Positions 22,990-35,199 of a DNA stretch of 64,000 nt are shown here, piece by piece. The translations under genes and the position numbers were made by a program. This stretch comes from Hemileia vastatrix. Its lineage: Eukaryota; Basidiomycota; Pucciniomycetes; Pucciniales; Zaghouaniaceae. The stretch spans positions 27,832,001-27,896,000 of the forward strand of contig JASXTE010000015.1 of the NCBI GenBank assembly GCA_030280995.1, given 5' to 3'. Position 1 is the first letter of the stretch. Every line of letters starts with the position of its first letter. A model generated the notes under the pieces. That model had not been told where the DNA came from, did no database searches, and saw nothing but the letters and a program-made list of their open reading frames with translations.

Positions 22990-24190
22990 CCTGAGATTGA
23001 AAAAAAGCCAAAATAGGTACTTTTTAGATATGAAATATATTGAAGAATAATGAGAGAGAAACAAAGCTGACCTTGCCAAATGAGTCTTGGATGTGTGTGT
23101 GCAAATATTTCTTGAGGTGTGGGAGGGCAGCTACTGTTGAGATAGTGGTGGTATAGGGAAAAGATGCAATGACAAAAAAAATAATTAAGTGGTGACAATG
23201 ACTTATTTCCAGGTGCTTTAGATTGAGTAATTTCAAGACCTGATTTGTTCTAAGGTTGTTTTAAAAAATAAGTTTCAAGATAATTTGATAACTATAGTAG
23301 CAACTAAAATATTTTTAATAGTACATAGAACAGTTTTAGAATTTAGATTGTAAGAAGAAATGTTGGATCTATTTAATAATAAAATAATATTGTAAGGGAT
23401 GTAAAAGATCCTTTTATTCCCACTTTATATATCCTAGACTTCACCCTAAAGAAAAAGTAGAATATATGTCTCCATCATTTACATTCATGGAGTGGGAAAA
23501 AGGAATAGTAGAAAATAAAAACAGAAAAGTTGTATTTACAGCAAGAAAAATAAATCTTGGGCCTTTTGTAATTTTTTTTGCACTTTTTGTACTGGCATGG
23601 CATTTTGTTTTGTTAAGCATATCACCCAAAAAAGCCAACATTCCCCTATTTAATGCTGAAATAGTGCAGATCCAGCAAAAAAGTAGTAAAATATTTTGTC
23701 AAAAAGACCAAGCATTTATGGTGTTGCAGTACATAATGAGATATTTAATGTTTATTTAAATTTAGTAGAGGGGATTATCTTTTAAACACAGATCAGGTGA
23801 GAATTTTCCTTCCCATTCCAAGGGGTTTGTACCCATGTCAACATTAAAATCTAAGTTTTATTCTTACTCCATGAAATTTTCTCAAGTTGTTAAAATTAAA
23901 ATAAGTAAAAAACTTATAGTTTTATCTTACAATTAACCACTGTCTAACAGCTTCCTTCAGGAATCATCACACTTTTTAGAGTATCCAAGATTTCTTCAAG
24001 ATTTCACATTTCTTTTATTTTCTTTTATTTTTTTAACATTTAAAATTATATTTACTTTCCATCATTCATTTTCAGGTAGTCATAGTTTAAGACAAAAAGT
24101 TTTTTTTTCTTCATCCTTTTTTCTTTGACCTGAGCAATGTCTTTTCAGGGATTTTTTTTTTTGCTTTTTTATGCTTTTTTTTACTCTTTT
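22990..24190. other. Unassigned AT-rich DNA
   Basis: Short reading frames on both strands (for example 23466-23759 plus and 23641-23441 minus) show no recognisable domain and no supporting splice pattern. The stretch before 24190 is T-rich. Confidence 0.45.
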
Positions 24191-25004
24191 TGTTGGGGAC
24201 TCCTTTTGGTCTAGAAGATTTTGGTGGAGGTTTAACAGTGTTGGAAAGTGAATTTTGAAGGTTTCAAATTCAAAGTATGTATAACTTATCTTTTATTTTA
24301 TTTAATCAATTTAAAGAGGTAAAAATTCTATAAATATTATTATAATTAATGATTTATAACTATGTGGTAGTAAATACTAAAAACATTAAATAATATTAAT
24401 AAATATTTGATTGTAGTAATGATTTAATAAAATAATAAGTAAGTAATGAATGATCAAAAATAACCAGAAAGGGAGGCCATATATAGGCAAAGGAGAGACA
24501 GAGTATAGAGTAAAAATTTCTAAATGCAAGTGTATGAGAGAGGTAAAGAATTTTCCAAAAGAAAGAAAATTTCTAGTTATAAGATTGTTCTATAAAGAAT
24601 ATTTTAGAATATTCTATTTAATGTATATGTCAACAGAAATTGATTTATTTAAAAACTCCGGTAATTGTTATTTTTAAATAAGTAATTTGGTTTTTTTTTG
24701 TATATATTTATTTTATTTTAATTTTTTATTTCAAATATTAAAAAAACCCTTTCTTATTTTATTATTGTTATTTTAATATTTTATTTTTATTTTCTTTAAA
24801 CTGACATTTGAGCACGTTATTAGAAAAATAAAAATAAAAATTAATTTTAAATTTTTACTAAATTTATTTCTTTTGTAACTAGTTAATTTATTACACGTAA
24901 ATTTAAAGTAAATATAATAAAATTAATCATAATAAAAAAGGTGTGGCTTAATCCCGGAAAATAATTAATTATTTTTACTGGGTAAGTCTAGCAGCCTGGC
25001 TGAC
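24191..25004 (-). mobile_element. Element B 3' LTR
   Basis: In sense it begins TGTCAGCCAGGCTGC (25004) and ends near 24191. The polypurine tract AGAGTGAGGGAG abuts it at 25005-25016. It is clearly diverged from the B 5' LTR (41720-43638) and closer to the LTR fragment at 58049-58694. No target duplication was found, so B may be old or recombinant. Confidence 0.75.
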
Positions 25005-25038
25005 ACTCCCTCACTCTAAAAAAACCATAAAAAAAATG

Positions 25039-25472
25039 CTATGATTTTTTCTTTGTATATTTCTTTAGAAGAGTATGAATATTAGATATATCCTTTCCAG
25101 GTATCCAAGAATCATATTCATATGATTTATTCTTGAATCTCAATAAGTATTCAGTACCTTTTTCAGCAGTAACTATTCTGTCATTTAGAATCTTATCAAT
25201 TTCAGCTGTCTCAGTGATTTTATTAGGGGTTTTCTTTGGTCTTCCCCTCCTTTTGGGAGATAAATCACTTTTAGATGTGTAAGGTTTTAAAAGAGATATT
25301 GGAAAAACAGAATGTTTTCTGTCATATGGAGAATACAAGATAACTTTAACTGCATTATAACCAACCATTCTTCTGACAATAAATTGACCTACAAATGAGT
25401 CTTTTAATTTGTTATTACCTTTTAAATTGAAGTGGGCTTTATAATTCAGTACTTCATCACCCTTTTTAAAAG
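25039..25472 (-). pseudogene. Element B: 3' end of pol with chromodomain
   Basis: This is the C-terminal part of the B polyprotein: a conserved HPVFPISLLKPY-like block, a basic RRGRPKK stretch and a chromodomain-like end (YLLRFKNKS...YDSWIPGK...LLKKY). It is cut by the insertion of element C at 25473 and continues at 35200. Confidence 0.9.
25468..25472. repeat. Element C target-site duplication, left
   Basis: AAAAG directly before the C LTR; repeated at 35195-35199. Confidence 0.93.
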
Positions 25473-26973
25473 TGTCAGGCTAGGATCAACTAAAAGACAT
25501 GAACTAGCTTGAAAAGTATTTGTCTAGAAGTTTTATATGGTCCTATTTTGATACTGTAGTGTAGATTAAACAAATAGTAAAATATAATTCAAAATAAAGG
25601 TCTCAGTAATATAATTCTCACTATTTTTATATATGGCTTAAAATCTTTTTAGTTGGTAGAAAAAAAAAGTTTAATAATTCAGATACTACTCAAAAGACTC
25701 ATAAAAGTACTAATTGATTTGTATTGTAATTTATTTGGTTATATGGTGTAAATTGTAATGATAAAGAATGTAGAAACAAGACCCAAAAACCTCCTCCTTT
25801 TATACACACTGAGTTCCCTAATGAATCCCTTGATGTACCACTCCAATACACAGTTAATGAAGCCTCAAACCAACTAATAGACATTCCCATCAACATCCCA
25901 ATTAACCCATGACATAATTAGAAGATTAACAACCGTCAAAATTCTGTAATAATAAGGAAAATCCATCAAAATTAAAGAATAAGATAAAAAGAGAGTATAT
26001 GCGTATTAAACAATAATATAAAAGACTAAAGAGGGAATTTTTACGTTTAATAATAGCTTAGTAATAAGGGGGATTCACTGTAGAAATTATGGGGCTAATT
26101 CTGACATTATCCTACGTGAAATTCCCCTTCAAAAATGACCAATATTGACTGAGAAACCACCCAAAAACTCAAAAAAGAGTGTGAGATGTGGGGTAACTAC
26201 ATGCAGTCCTTGGAAGGCGCTTGCATGGGTGAATCCTTGACTACATTTAGGCGAATTTAAGTTTGGTGACTAAATAAGACACCAAGAGTGAGGTTATTAA
26301 TGAAATAAGTGCATATAAATAGGGTCAATGCATTATTAATTAAGCTAGGACACTAAATAAGTGCCTCTTGCCTATGTTAGAGTGTTTTCCCACAGTGGGC
26401 ATAGAATGTGGGTTAATTATAGTGTAAAAAATCTAACTTTGCTAAAAATGAAACTATTCACACGGGAAAAATGCAGGCAGTATGTGGCCAGTACACAGAA
26501 GCCATTTCTGGCATAAAAAACACCAAATTTGAAAAGTATTATTTTTATGCATTTAAGTAGCCAAATCAATAGTTCTAAATGAGAAAAATTGAACTGTCAA
26601 AGCGCATTTTTATTATTCTTAAATATATAGCGCATATAACCAACTTTTAAGTGAAATTAAGCGCATTTCTTGTTTTTTGCATAAAACAATGAAAATAACA
26701 GCTTTAAGTATACTTAAAAATTATGTAGCCTTATAATTAAGGTTCTTAAGATTACCCTAACATATTCCAACTTAATATTAAGTACATAAGACTTAAAAAG
26801 GATGGATATATGTGTGTATATAAGGTGTTATGAGAGCATATTTTGTATATTATCATAATTTTACTTATGTATACTGTTTGTGTACTCTCATTTATTGTTC
26901 CCATGTATAGTTCATGTGTTTAACATAACTTATAAGTACTTTTTACTCAGTCCTGGGGATATACAGGCTGACA
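25473..26973 (-). mobile_element. Element C 3' LTR
   Basis: In sense it runs from TGTCAGCCTGTATATCCCC (26973) to CTAGCCTGACA (25473). It is nearly identical to the 5' LTR over the promoter-distal half, with scattered substitutions around 26340-26420. The purine-rich tract is at 26974-26993 (sense GTTTTTTTTGGGTGGGCAAG). Confidence 0.93.
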
Positions 26974-27150
26974 CTTGCCCACCCAAAAAAAACAATAAAA
27001 AAATGATAAGTTATACATTTTATTTATTTATTTGTAATTTTCAGGTATTCAGAATAATTCTGTAGCATTAAAGATTAAACTTTAAAGAAATAAAACATAA
27101 TAAAATATTATGAGTACTGGTTTTTACCCCTCAGCTGGTGGAACAGAAAT

Positions 27151-30100
27151 TTATTTTGGTTTAAATTTTTTAAGAAGGGTGGATAAATTAGAAATTTCTT
27201 TTTCAGGTATCCATTTATCAAATTCATTTGATTTCCTTTTAAATCTTAATAAATACTCAGTTCCTTTTTCTTTAGTAAGGATTCTTTTTTTGAGTATTTT
27301 TTCAATCTCTTCTTTTTCCACATTTTATTCAGGTTTCTTTTTAGGCATTCCCCTTCTTTTTGGAAATATGTCAGGATCATTTGCATGGTAAGGTTTCAAT
27401 AATGAGATAGGGAAAACTGGATGTTTCCTATAATATGGAGCATATAATATGACTTCCACTGAATTATTAAAAACCATTTTTCTTACTACAAAAGGTCCTA
27501 CAAAGGGATCCTTTAATTTAACATTACCTTGTAAGTTAAAATGTAATGTTGATATTAGGACTTCATCTTCCTTTTTGAATTCAAATTCTTTATGAGATTT
27601 ATCCCACCTTTTCTTTTCATATTCAAAGGTTTTTTGATGCATTCTTCTGCATGCTTTCTACACATTTGTTGCATATGAATAAAGGATTTAGTACCAGTGT
27701 TTATATCTTACATTGGTAATTTATTTAAATTATTTACTGGGGTATTTGGTACGTATCCCAGCCAGAGTTCAAATGGTTTCTTCTCTTTTACAGAATGAGT
27801 TTTGCTGTTATAAGCAAATTCAAGGTTAGGAATTAATGTTACCCAGTCATGTGTGAATTTCTCATTGTCTTTGTATTCTAATCCAAAGGCACAATATCTT
27901 CTGATCATGTCTTCTAGAGTTTGTATCATTCTCTCAGCCAGGCCATCAGTTTGTGGATGGTGTGCTGTAGACAATTTCAATTGGCAACCTGATACTTCCA
28001 TCAAGGATGTCCAAAACTCTGAAGTGAATTTAGGGTCTCTGTCAGAGATTATGGCTTTGGGGAACCCAGCAGTATTCATCATCTGAGTCCACCATAGTAA
28101 TTCCAAGTCTTTTTCAGATACCTCTTTATGGGTAGGGATAAATTTACACATTTTTGTTAATATATCTACTATTACCCAGAAAGAATTGAAAATTTCTTTT
28201 CCTGCTAATGGCAAGCCAGTTACAAAATCAATCTTTATAATTTCCCATGGAGCTTTTGGTTGCTCTATTTGTTGCAACAACCCAGCTCTCTTCCCATTTA
28301 ATCTTTTATATTTCTGACAAGAGTCACATGTTTCAATGTATTTTTGTACATCTTCTTTCATGTTTATCCACCAGGCTGTATTTTTAACTCTGGTTAATGT
28401 TTTGTTAAAATCAAAATAACCAGCTAAGATGTCATCATGACAAGTACTCAACATTAACTCTTTCATAGAAGATGGACTCACTATTACATTACTTAACTTT
28501 TTCCTGTAATATATATATCCATCTTCAATTGACATTTTACCTTTTTCCAACACATTTTTATACTTTGGAGGCAAGTTTTTAACTAATGCACTCATGGAGG
28601 CATTAGTTGGATCATTTAGAATGGTAGATAGTTTAGTCAAATCTTTATCAGATGAATAATTTTCCATTATAGTTTGCATAAACTCTTCCTCTAAATCCAC
28701 TATATAAATCCCAAATATAAGTATAACCTCATTTTCAGGTTAATAAGCTGGGTTGTCAGCATCATTTGGCAAAGGACTTCTGGATAATAAATCCACATTA
28801 GAATGCAATGTTTCTGCTCTATGAGTGATTGTCATTCTTCCTCTGTACTCTTGTACAGCTAGTTGCCACCTAAACATGTGCCTATTAGGGGTTTTCATGT
28901 TTAGTAATGATTTTACTGCACTTCAATCTGTTATAAGTTCAAACTTCTGGTCTTCCAGATAGTAATGAAGTTTCTCCAAATCTCACACCACGGCTAAAAA
29001 TTCCAGCTGTGTGGAACCATACCTTAATTCTGTTTTTCTTAAGGTTCTGGATATATAACAGATAACTACTTTAGATAATTTTCCATTTATTATCTGTTTC
29101 TGCTGTAAAGCAGCACCTAAACCTATGAAGCTTGCATCAGTATACAAGATAAAAGATAGGGTGAAATCAGGCAGTCCCAATATTGGAGCTGACATTAAAC
29201 ATTCCTTTAATTTATTAAAGGCATTTTGTCTTTCATTATTCCAAATGAAAGCCTCATTTTTCCTGATTAATGTTGTTAATGGAGCTGCAATGGATTGGTA
29301 ATTTTTAATATACTGTCTATAATATCCACACATACCTAAAAAACTTTGAACCTCTTTTAAATTTTAGGTATATAAATGTTTTCAATTTCTGCCACCTTAT
29401 TCTGGTCAACACAAATTTGAAATCCAGATAAAACATGTCCAAGTACTTTCAAGGATTGAAATTCAAACTTACATATCTTTAATGCAATTGTCATATTTAT
29501 TTCATCCATCCTTTGAAAGACTCTTTTCAGGTTATTTAAATGTTCATCATATGTTTTTGAAAACACTATGATGTCATCAATATAGACCAAAAGCCATCCT
29601 TCAACCATTTCCTGATGGAAAACACTATCCATTAATTTTTGGAAGACTGAAGGCGCATTCTTTGGGCTAAATGGCATTCTCAAATACTTGTATATACCCA
29701 TATGTGTGGTTATTAATAAGTAATTTTGAGAATTCCTTTCCACAGGAATCTGGTGGTAACCCTTGTTTCCATCCAGACAGGAAATATATTTTGCTCCTTG
29801 TAAAGTAGCATGGATAGAAGCTATCCTTGGTAGAGGGTAAATATCATCTACAGTGTATGTATTCAGAGCTCTATAATCACCGCATAGTCTTGCCTTATCC
29901 TTTTCATAAGAGATCAATACTGGTGAAACAACACAATACTTAGGTGTTGTGTCCACTTTTTCAACAATACCCATTTCCAACAACATTTCTATGTTGTCTT
30001 CAATATCTTTCCTTTTTGCAGGAGAAGCTGGGTAAGGTTTCTTTTTCAAGCTGCCAGGAATATTATCCAAATCACAACTTAAAGAGATTTTCATCTCATG

Positions 30101-33020
30101 GTCTTTGACCAATCCTAGTTCATTTGAACCATGAGCAAATGCCATAGGATATGATTTAATCAATCTCAAAATATTTTCTTCTTCAATTTTTGAGAGTTGA
30201 GGACTGAAAGAGGCCTTTTGGATTTCAATGTCCAAATCAACAACTTCAGTGGTGGTTCTTCCACCTTGCAGTTGTTCTTCTCTAGGAGAAATGGCATACA
30301 CTGAATTTTCAGAACATATTTTGAATTTTCTCTTACCATTCAAGCCTATAGTGAGGCAACTGTTTTCAGGATCTAGTTTAATGCCAAATTTTGTCAATAA
30401 ATCATTGCCAATAATAAACCAATCACTAAAATTATTATTATCCATTACAACAAATTCACACACTGCTCTAACATATCCATTATTATATTTACAGAATACA
30501 GCAGGTTTGTATTTGTCAATTGGATTTAAAACTGAACCAAAACCCCTCCAGCTCTTTTTCTTAACAGGTTCTAGTTTTTCCTGGTACTTACTGTCAAGTT
30601 TCATTAATGTATTAATTGAAACTACACTACCTGCAGCCCCAGTGTCAAGAATGGCATTAATTTCTTTTCCACATATGATAACAGGTGCTCTGATAGGTGT
30701 TATTTTGTAAGTATCATGAGATACATCTTTAATTATTTAAGCTTCCTCAATGGAAGTTAAAGATGTGTCTGTATGAGTTATAGCATCATTCAGGAACATA
30801 ATATCCTGTTCTAATAAAAATATCTCATGTTCATCATCACTGTAAGATATGTTACTTTTACAATCCTCACTGGATTCCACGTTCTCATCTTCATGATTAC
30901 TTGTTTCAGAATTTTGTGAGGTTTCAATAACATTTATTCTCTTCTTACACGTGTGACCCTTAATCCAAGGTTCATTACATTTATTACAAGTGTTATTCTC
31001 TTGTCTTTTAGGGACAAGGGGAGCTGAAGGTTTTTTCTTCTCCACTGGCAATTTACTTGTAGTAGGTTTTACTATCTCAACACTTTGTTTGTAATTATTG
31101 TACTTGGTTTCATATTTGTGGTTTAATAATATTTCATTGCATATATTAATGAACCCAGAGGTATCTCTGATGGTTTCAGTTCTAGCTACAATAATGTCTC
31201 TAACTGATATAGGCAACTTGTATATTACTTTCTCTTTCCACTCATCATAATCCATTTTTAGATCCATAGCTTTCATTATTTTTATTAAATTCATTAAAAA
31301 GATCATGGGTTTATCTCCAGCATTTGGATTATATCTGGCTCTTTCATACAATCTTTGTTGAGTGATTCTGAATTTTGGGCCACCAAATTGTCTTTCAATT
31401 AGTGCCTTCCATTCATTCCAGGAATAGTTAATTCCCTCACTCAATACAGATTCAAACCATAATAAGGCCACATCTGTAAATAAAGATATTAATTTTGATG
31501 TAATTTCTTCATCAGGTAATTTGTATGAAAATTTTAAGTTATCAATTCTTTGAATGAATTGTTGCCAATCAGATTTTGAATCCCCTTCAAAAGAAGGGTA
31601 CTGATCTAACTTAGGCCAGCTCTCTTGGCTAGTTTTTGCTTCCCTGACCTGAGGAATATTGAGTAATTCACTTACTTTAGAAAGATGTTCATTTATTTTA
31701 TCTTTTACTAATTTTATATTCTCAGAGCCCATGACACTATGTTCATGTTCAATCATTGGTTTATCATCAGAGTGTTTCATAAAAGCTGGTACTCTTTCCA
31801 CATAAGAGGTATTATCTTTTATTTTTTCAGTATTTTTCAAAATGTTAGCTACTTCAATTTCTACTCTTTGTAACCTATCTTTTATTACAGATACATGAGT
31901 TAAGGTATCATTTACATTTGAAAAAGACAAATTTACACATCCCTCTATGGTAGCCATAATATTCTGAGAATGTTCTAATTTATTTTCTAAATTTTTAATC
32001 TCAGAGTTTAATCTTTTGTTTTCATTGATTAATTCATTATTTGAATTATCAATAATTTTTAACCTATTGGCTGTTGTACTCAATGATTGTGTGAGGTTTA
32101 ATAATACACTTTCTGTATTAATGTTTGACTCTGTAGAGAATTCTTCCAATTTTTCAATTCTTAATAATAATTTACTAGTTATTTTTGATTGCATTGGATT
32201 TTCTTTTAGAAAATATTCAATTTTTCTGTGTAAAAGTCAGAAGACTCATCATCAGGTTCAAGATTTAATTCATTTGGTTCCATTTTTATATTAATAGCAT
32301 TTTCCTGGTGGTCAATAAAACTATGTACATTGTCCTCATTTAAAGACAAGTTTAACATGTTATTTTCAAATGAATTATTTTTTAAATCCTTATCAATTAT
32401 ATCCAATAACTCTCTATCAACTTCATTACCTATAAGTAATTCATTGTTAGGATTATATAATTTATCCTGAGAAAATGGATGACTTACCAAGGTCTTATTC
32501 CATTTCCCCTGCCTCTCCTTGGCTTTCCCCTGTAAGGGTGACTGCTGGAGCCCTGCTGTTGAGGGTTGTTGTAGTTTCGGGTGTACCAATCCCACTTCTA
32601 TTTGCTTACTGTAATTTTTTGATCCTCCTCTTGGGCTGGAGGTGTTTCTATGGAACTGTTGGGTGCTACTGTTGGTGGTTGAGCCTTTATTTTTACTAGA
32701 GCTTGATTGACTTCTACAAAACCCTGAGCTGCTCTTTTCTCAAGATTGTTTATCTGGTCCACTATATTGTTTACCCTTATTGTAAAGGTGTTCAGTAGAG
32801 TGGAGAGGGAGTGAATTTGTTCTTTTAAGGTATTTTTTGTTTTTTTATTGATACCTGTTTTAAAAGTTTTTCCCTTTCCTCCAGAGACATTTGTGGAGTG
32901 ATGGTGTCTATGGGGGACTCCTGGCCCTCCATTTGAATGTCCTGTACCAGGTTTCTAAGCTCTAGGTCTTAAACTATAAGGTTTTGCCTTATTACTAATA
33001 ATATCATTGTTGTCACACAT
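27151..33020 (-). pseudogene. Element C gag-pol, decayed
   Basis: The minus-strand polyprotein reads in pieces: probable start at 33020, Gag pieces (32595-32206 and 32194-30737, the latter with the capsid-like domain and the zinc knuckle CNKCNEPWIKGHTC), protease through RT (30604-29357, YIDD present), RNase H (29333-28983), integrase (28700-27708, with the HHCC-type zinc region, SDRDPKF and TDGLAERM) and the C-terminus with chromodomain (27642-27151). The protease region has TGAAGS in place of DSGA, so the catalytic Asp context is altered. Stops and frameshifts separate the pieces. Confidence 0.92.
32430..32941 (-). pseudogene. Element C copy of the overlapping ORF
   Basis: After an acceptor-like GGTACAG, the ORF from 32941 (first Met a few codons in, MEGQES) encodes SIKK, then EQIHSLSTLLN after a 1-bp frameshift in an A-rich run, then KWDWYTRNY, HPYRGKPRRGRGN and RPW-stop. 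A TAG replaces one codon before KWDW. The terminal TGG TAA coincides with a GTAAGT donor at 32487, and a second intron of exactly 58 nt (CCTAAC branch, TATAG) ends at 32430. The first exon could not be placed. This diverged copy is the strongest evidence that the frame is conserved. Confidence 0.6.
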
Positions 33021-33692
33021 TTATATGTGGAATTTAATCAAAGAATTAAAATTTGAGATTTTTTATAACTTCAAAAAGGAGTTTTATCAGTATTTATTAA
33101 TACCACTGAAGACAAATTTATTGCTTACTTGTAGGTATAAAGTGAATTTAGAAGTGCCAAAAGTCAAATATGCTTTTATGTGGTCACTTGATTTAACTGG
33201 TATACAATATGTAGCCGTGTTTTTATATTTAAAAAAGAAAATTTGTCAGTAAGATTCTTTCTAAATATTAAGTGAATTTTACAAACCAATAAAAAGGGAT
33301 TAAGAGTCTTGTTAAAAGAAAACAATTAATCAGTTTAATTGGTTATCATCTGCAAAGATCACAAATTTAATTGTTCTATTGACAGACTCCCACTAAGAAC
33401 AATTTTATGTTAAATTAGTGGTAAAAAAAAATTTATCTGCAAAGATCACAAATTTAATTGGTCTATTAACAGACCCACTAATAACAATTATATGTTAAAT
33501 TAGTGGTAAAATTGTTGATTCAATATCACAATTTTATTATATAACAGGGCTTTTTTTTTGAAATCACTATATAAGTGACCCCAACCTGTTGTAATTATCC
33601 AAATATTTCTATAGGGATTTTATTTATGTGTACCTTCTTTGAAACTTTTACTTACTGGATTACAACAGAGTTCTTGAGGAAAGGCCCCCAAT
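33021..33692 (-). other. Element C leader
   Basis: Between the 5' LTR and gag. The post-LTR block ATTGGGGGCCTTTCC matches element A. It holds the 87-bp tandem repeats. The CAGTTGAC-type array and the tRNA-like block are not evident here. Confidence 0.7.
33348..33515. repeat. Tandem duplication in the element C leader
   Basis: Two copies of an 87-bp unit beginning ATCTGCAAAGATCACAAATT (33348 and 33435), each ending in an AAATTAGTGGTAAAA block. Confidence 0.85.
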
Positions 33693-35194
33693 TGTCAGGC
33701 TAAGATCAACTAAAAGGACATGAACTAGCTTGAAAAGTATTTTTCTAGAAGTTTTATATGGTCCTATTTTGATACTGTAGTGTAGATTAAACAAATAATA
33801 AAATATAATTCAAAATAAAGGTCTCAGTAATATAATTCTCACTATTTTTATATATGGCTTAAAATCTTTTTAGTTGGTAGAAAAAAAAAGTTTAATAATT
33901 CAGATACTACTCAAAAGACTCATAAAAGTACTAATTGATTTGTATTGTAATTTATTTGGTTATATGGTGTAAATTGTAATGATAAAGAATGTAGAAACAA
34001 GACCCAAAAACCTCCTCCTTTTATACACACTGAGTTCCCTAATGAATCCCTTGATGTACCACTCCAATACACAGTTAATGAAGCCTCAAACCAACTAATA
34101 GACATTCCCATCAACATCCCAATTAACCCATGACATAATTAGAAGATTAACAACCGTCAAAATTCTGTAATAATAAGGAAAATCCATCAAAATTAAAGAA
34201 TAAGATAAAAAGAGAGTATATGTGTATTAAACAATAATATAAAAGACTAAAGAGGGAATTTTTACGTTTAATAATAGCTTAGTAATAAGGGGGATTCACT
34301 GTAGAAATTATGGGGCTAATTCTGACATTATCCTACGTGAAATTCCCCTTCAAAAATGACCAATATTGACTGAGAAACCACCCAAAAACTCAAAAAAGAG
34401 TGTGAGATGTGGGGTAACTACATGCAGTCCTTGGAAGGCGCTTGCATGGGTGAATCCTTGACTACATTTAGGCGAATTTAAGTTTTGTGACTAAATAAGA
34501 CGCCAAGAGTGAGGTTATTAATGAAATAAGTGCATATAAATAGGGTCAATGCATTATTAATTAAGCTAGGACACTAAATAAGCGCCTCTCGCCTATTTTA
34601 GCGTGTTTCCCCACAGTGGGAATAGAATGTGGGGTAATTATAGTGTGAAAAAGCTAACTTTGCTAAAAATGAAGCTACTCACACTGGAAAAATGCAGGCA
34701 GTATGTGGCCAGTACACAGAAGCCATTTCTGGCATAAAAAACACCAAATTTGAAAAGTATTATTTTTATGCATTTAAGTAGCCAAATCAATAGTTCTAAA
34801 TGAGACAAATTGAAATGTCAAAGAGCATTTTTAATATTCTCAAATTTATAGCGCATATAATCAACTTTTAAGTGAAATAAAGTGCATTTCTTGTTTTTTG
34901 CATAAAACAATGAAAATAACAGCTTTAAGTATACTTAAAAATTATGTAGCCTTATAGTCAAGGATCTTAAGGTTACCCTAACATATTCTAACTTAGTATT
35001 AAGTACATAAGACTTATAAAAGGTGGATATATGCATGTATATAAGGTGTTATAATGGCATTTTTTGTGTATTATCATAATTTTACTTATGTATACTGTTT
35101 GTGTACTCTCATTTATTGTTCCCATGTATAGTTCATGTGTTCAATATAACTTATAAGTACTTTTTACTCAGTCCTGGGGATATACAGGCTGACA
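33693..35194 (-). mobile_element. Element C 5' LTR
   Basis: 1,502 bp, the partner of 25473-26973. The TATA box lies at 34018-34024 (sense GTGTATAAAAGGAGG). Confidence 0.93.
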
Positions 35195-35199
35195 AAAAG
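35195..35199. repeat. Element C target-site duplication, right
   Basis: AAAAG, identical to 25468-25472; the B pol sequence resumes next. Confidence 0.93.

Larger units (their letters stand above)
25473..35194 (-). mobile_element. Element C: full-length chromovirus nested in B
   Basis: A 9,722-bp minus-strand element with LTRs of 1,501 and 1,502 bp and an AAAAG duplication. It interrupts the pol gene of B. Its proteins are related to those of A, B and D but clearly more diverged, and its LTR sequence is different apart from the TGTCAGCC start. It is inactivated by several stops and frameshifts. Confidence 0.95.

Noticed and set aside
23441..23759. Overlapping ORFs of 66 and 97 codons
   Set aside because: On opposite strands of the same DNA with no recognisable protein; either may be chance.
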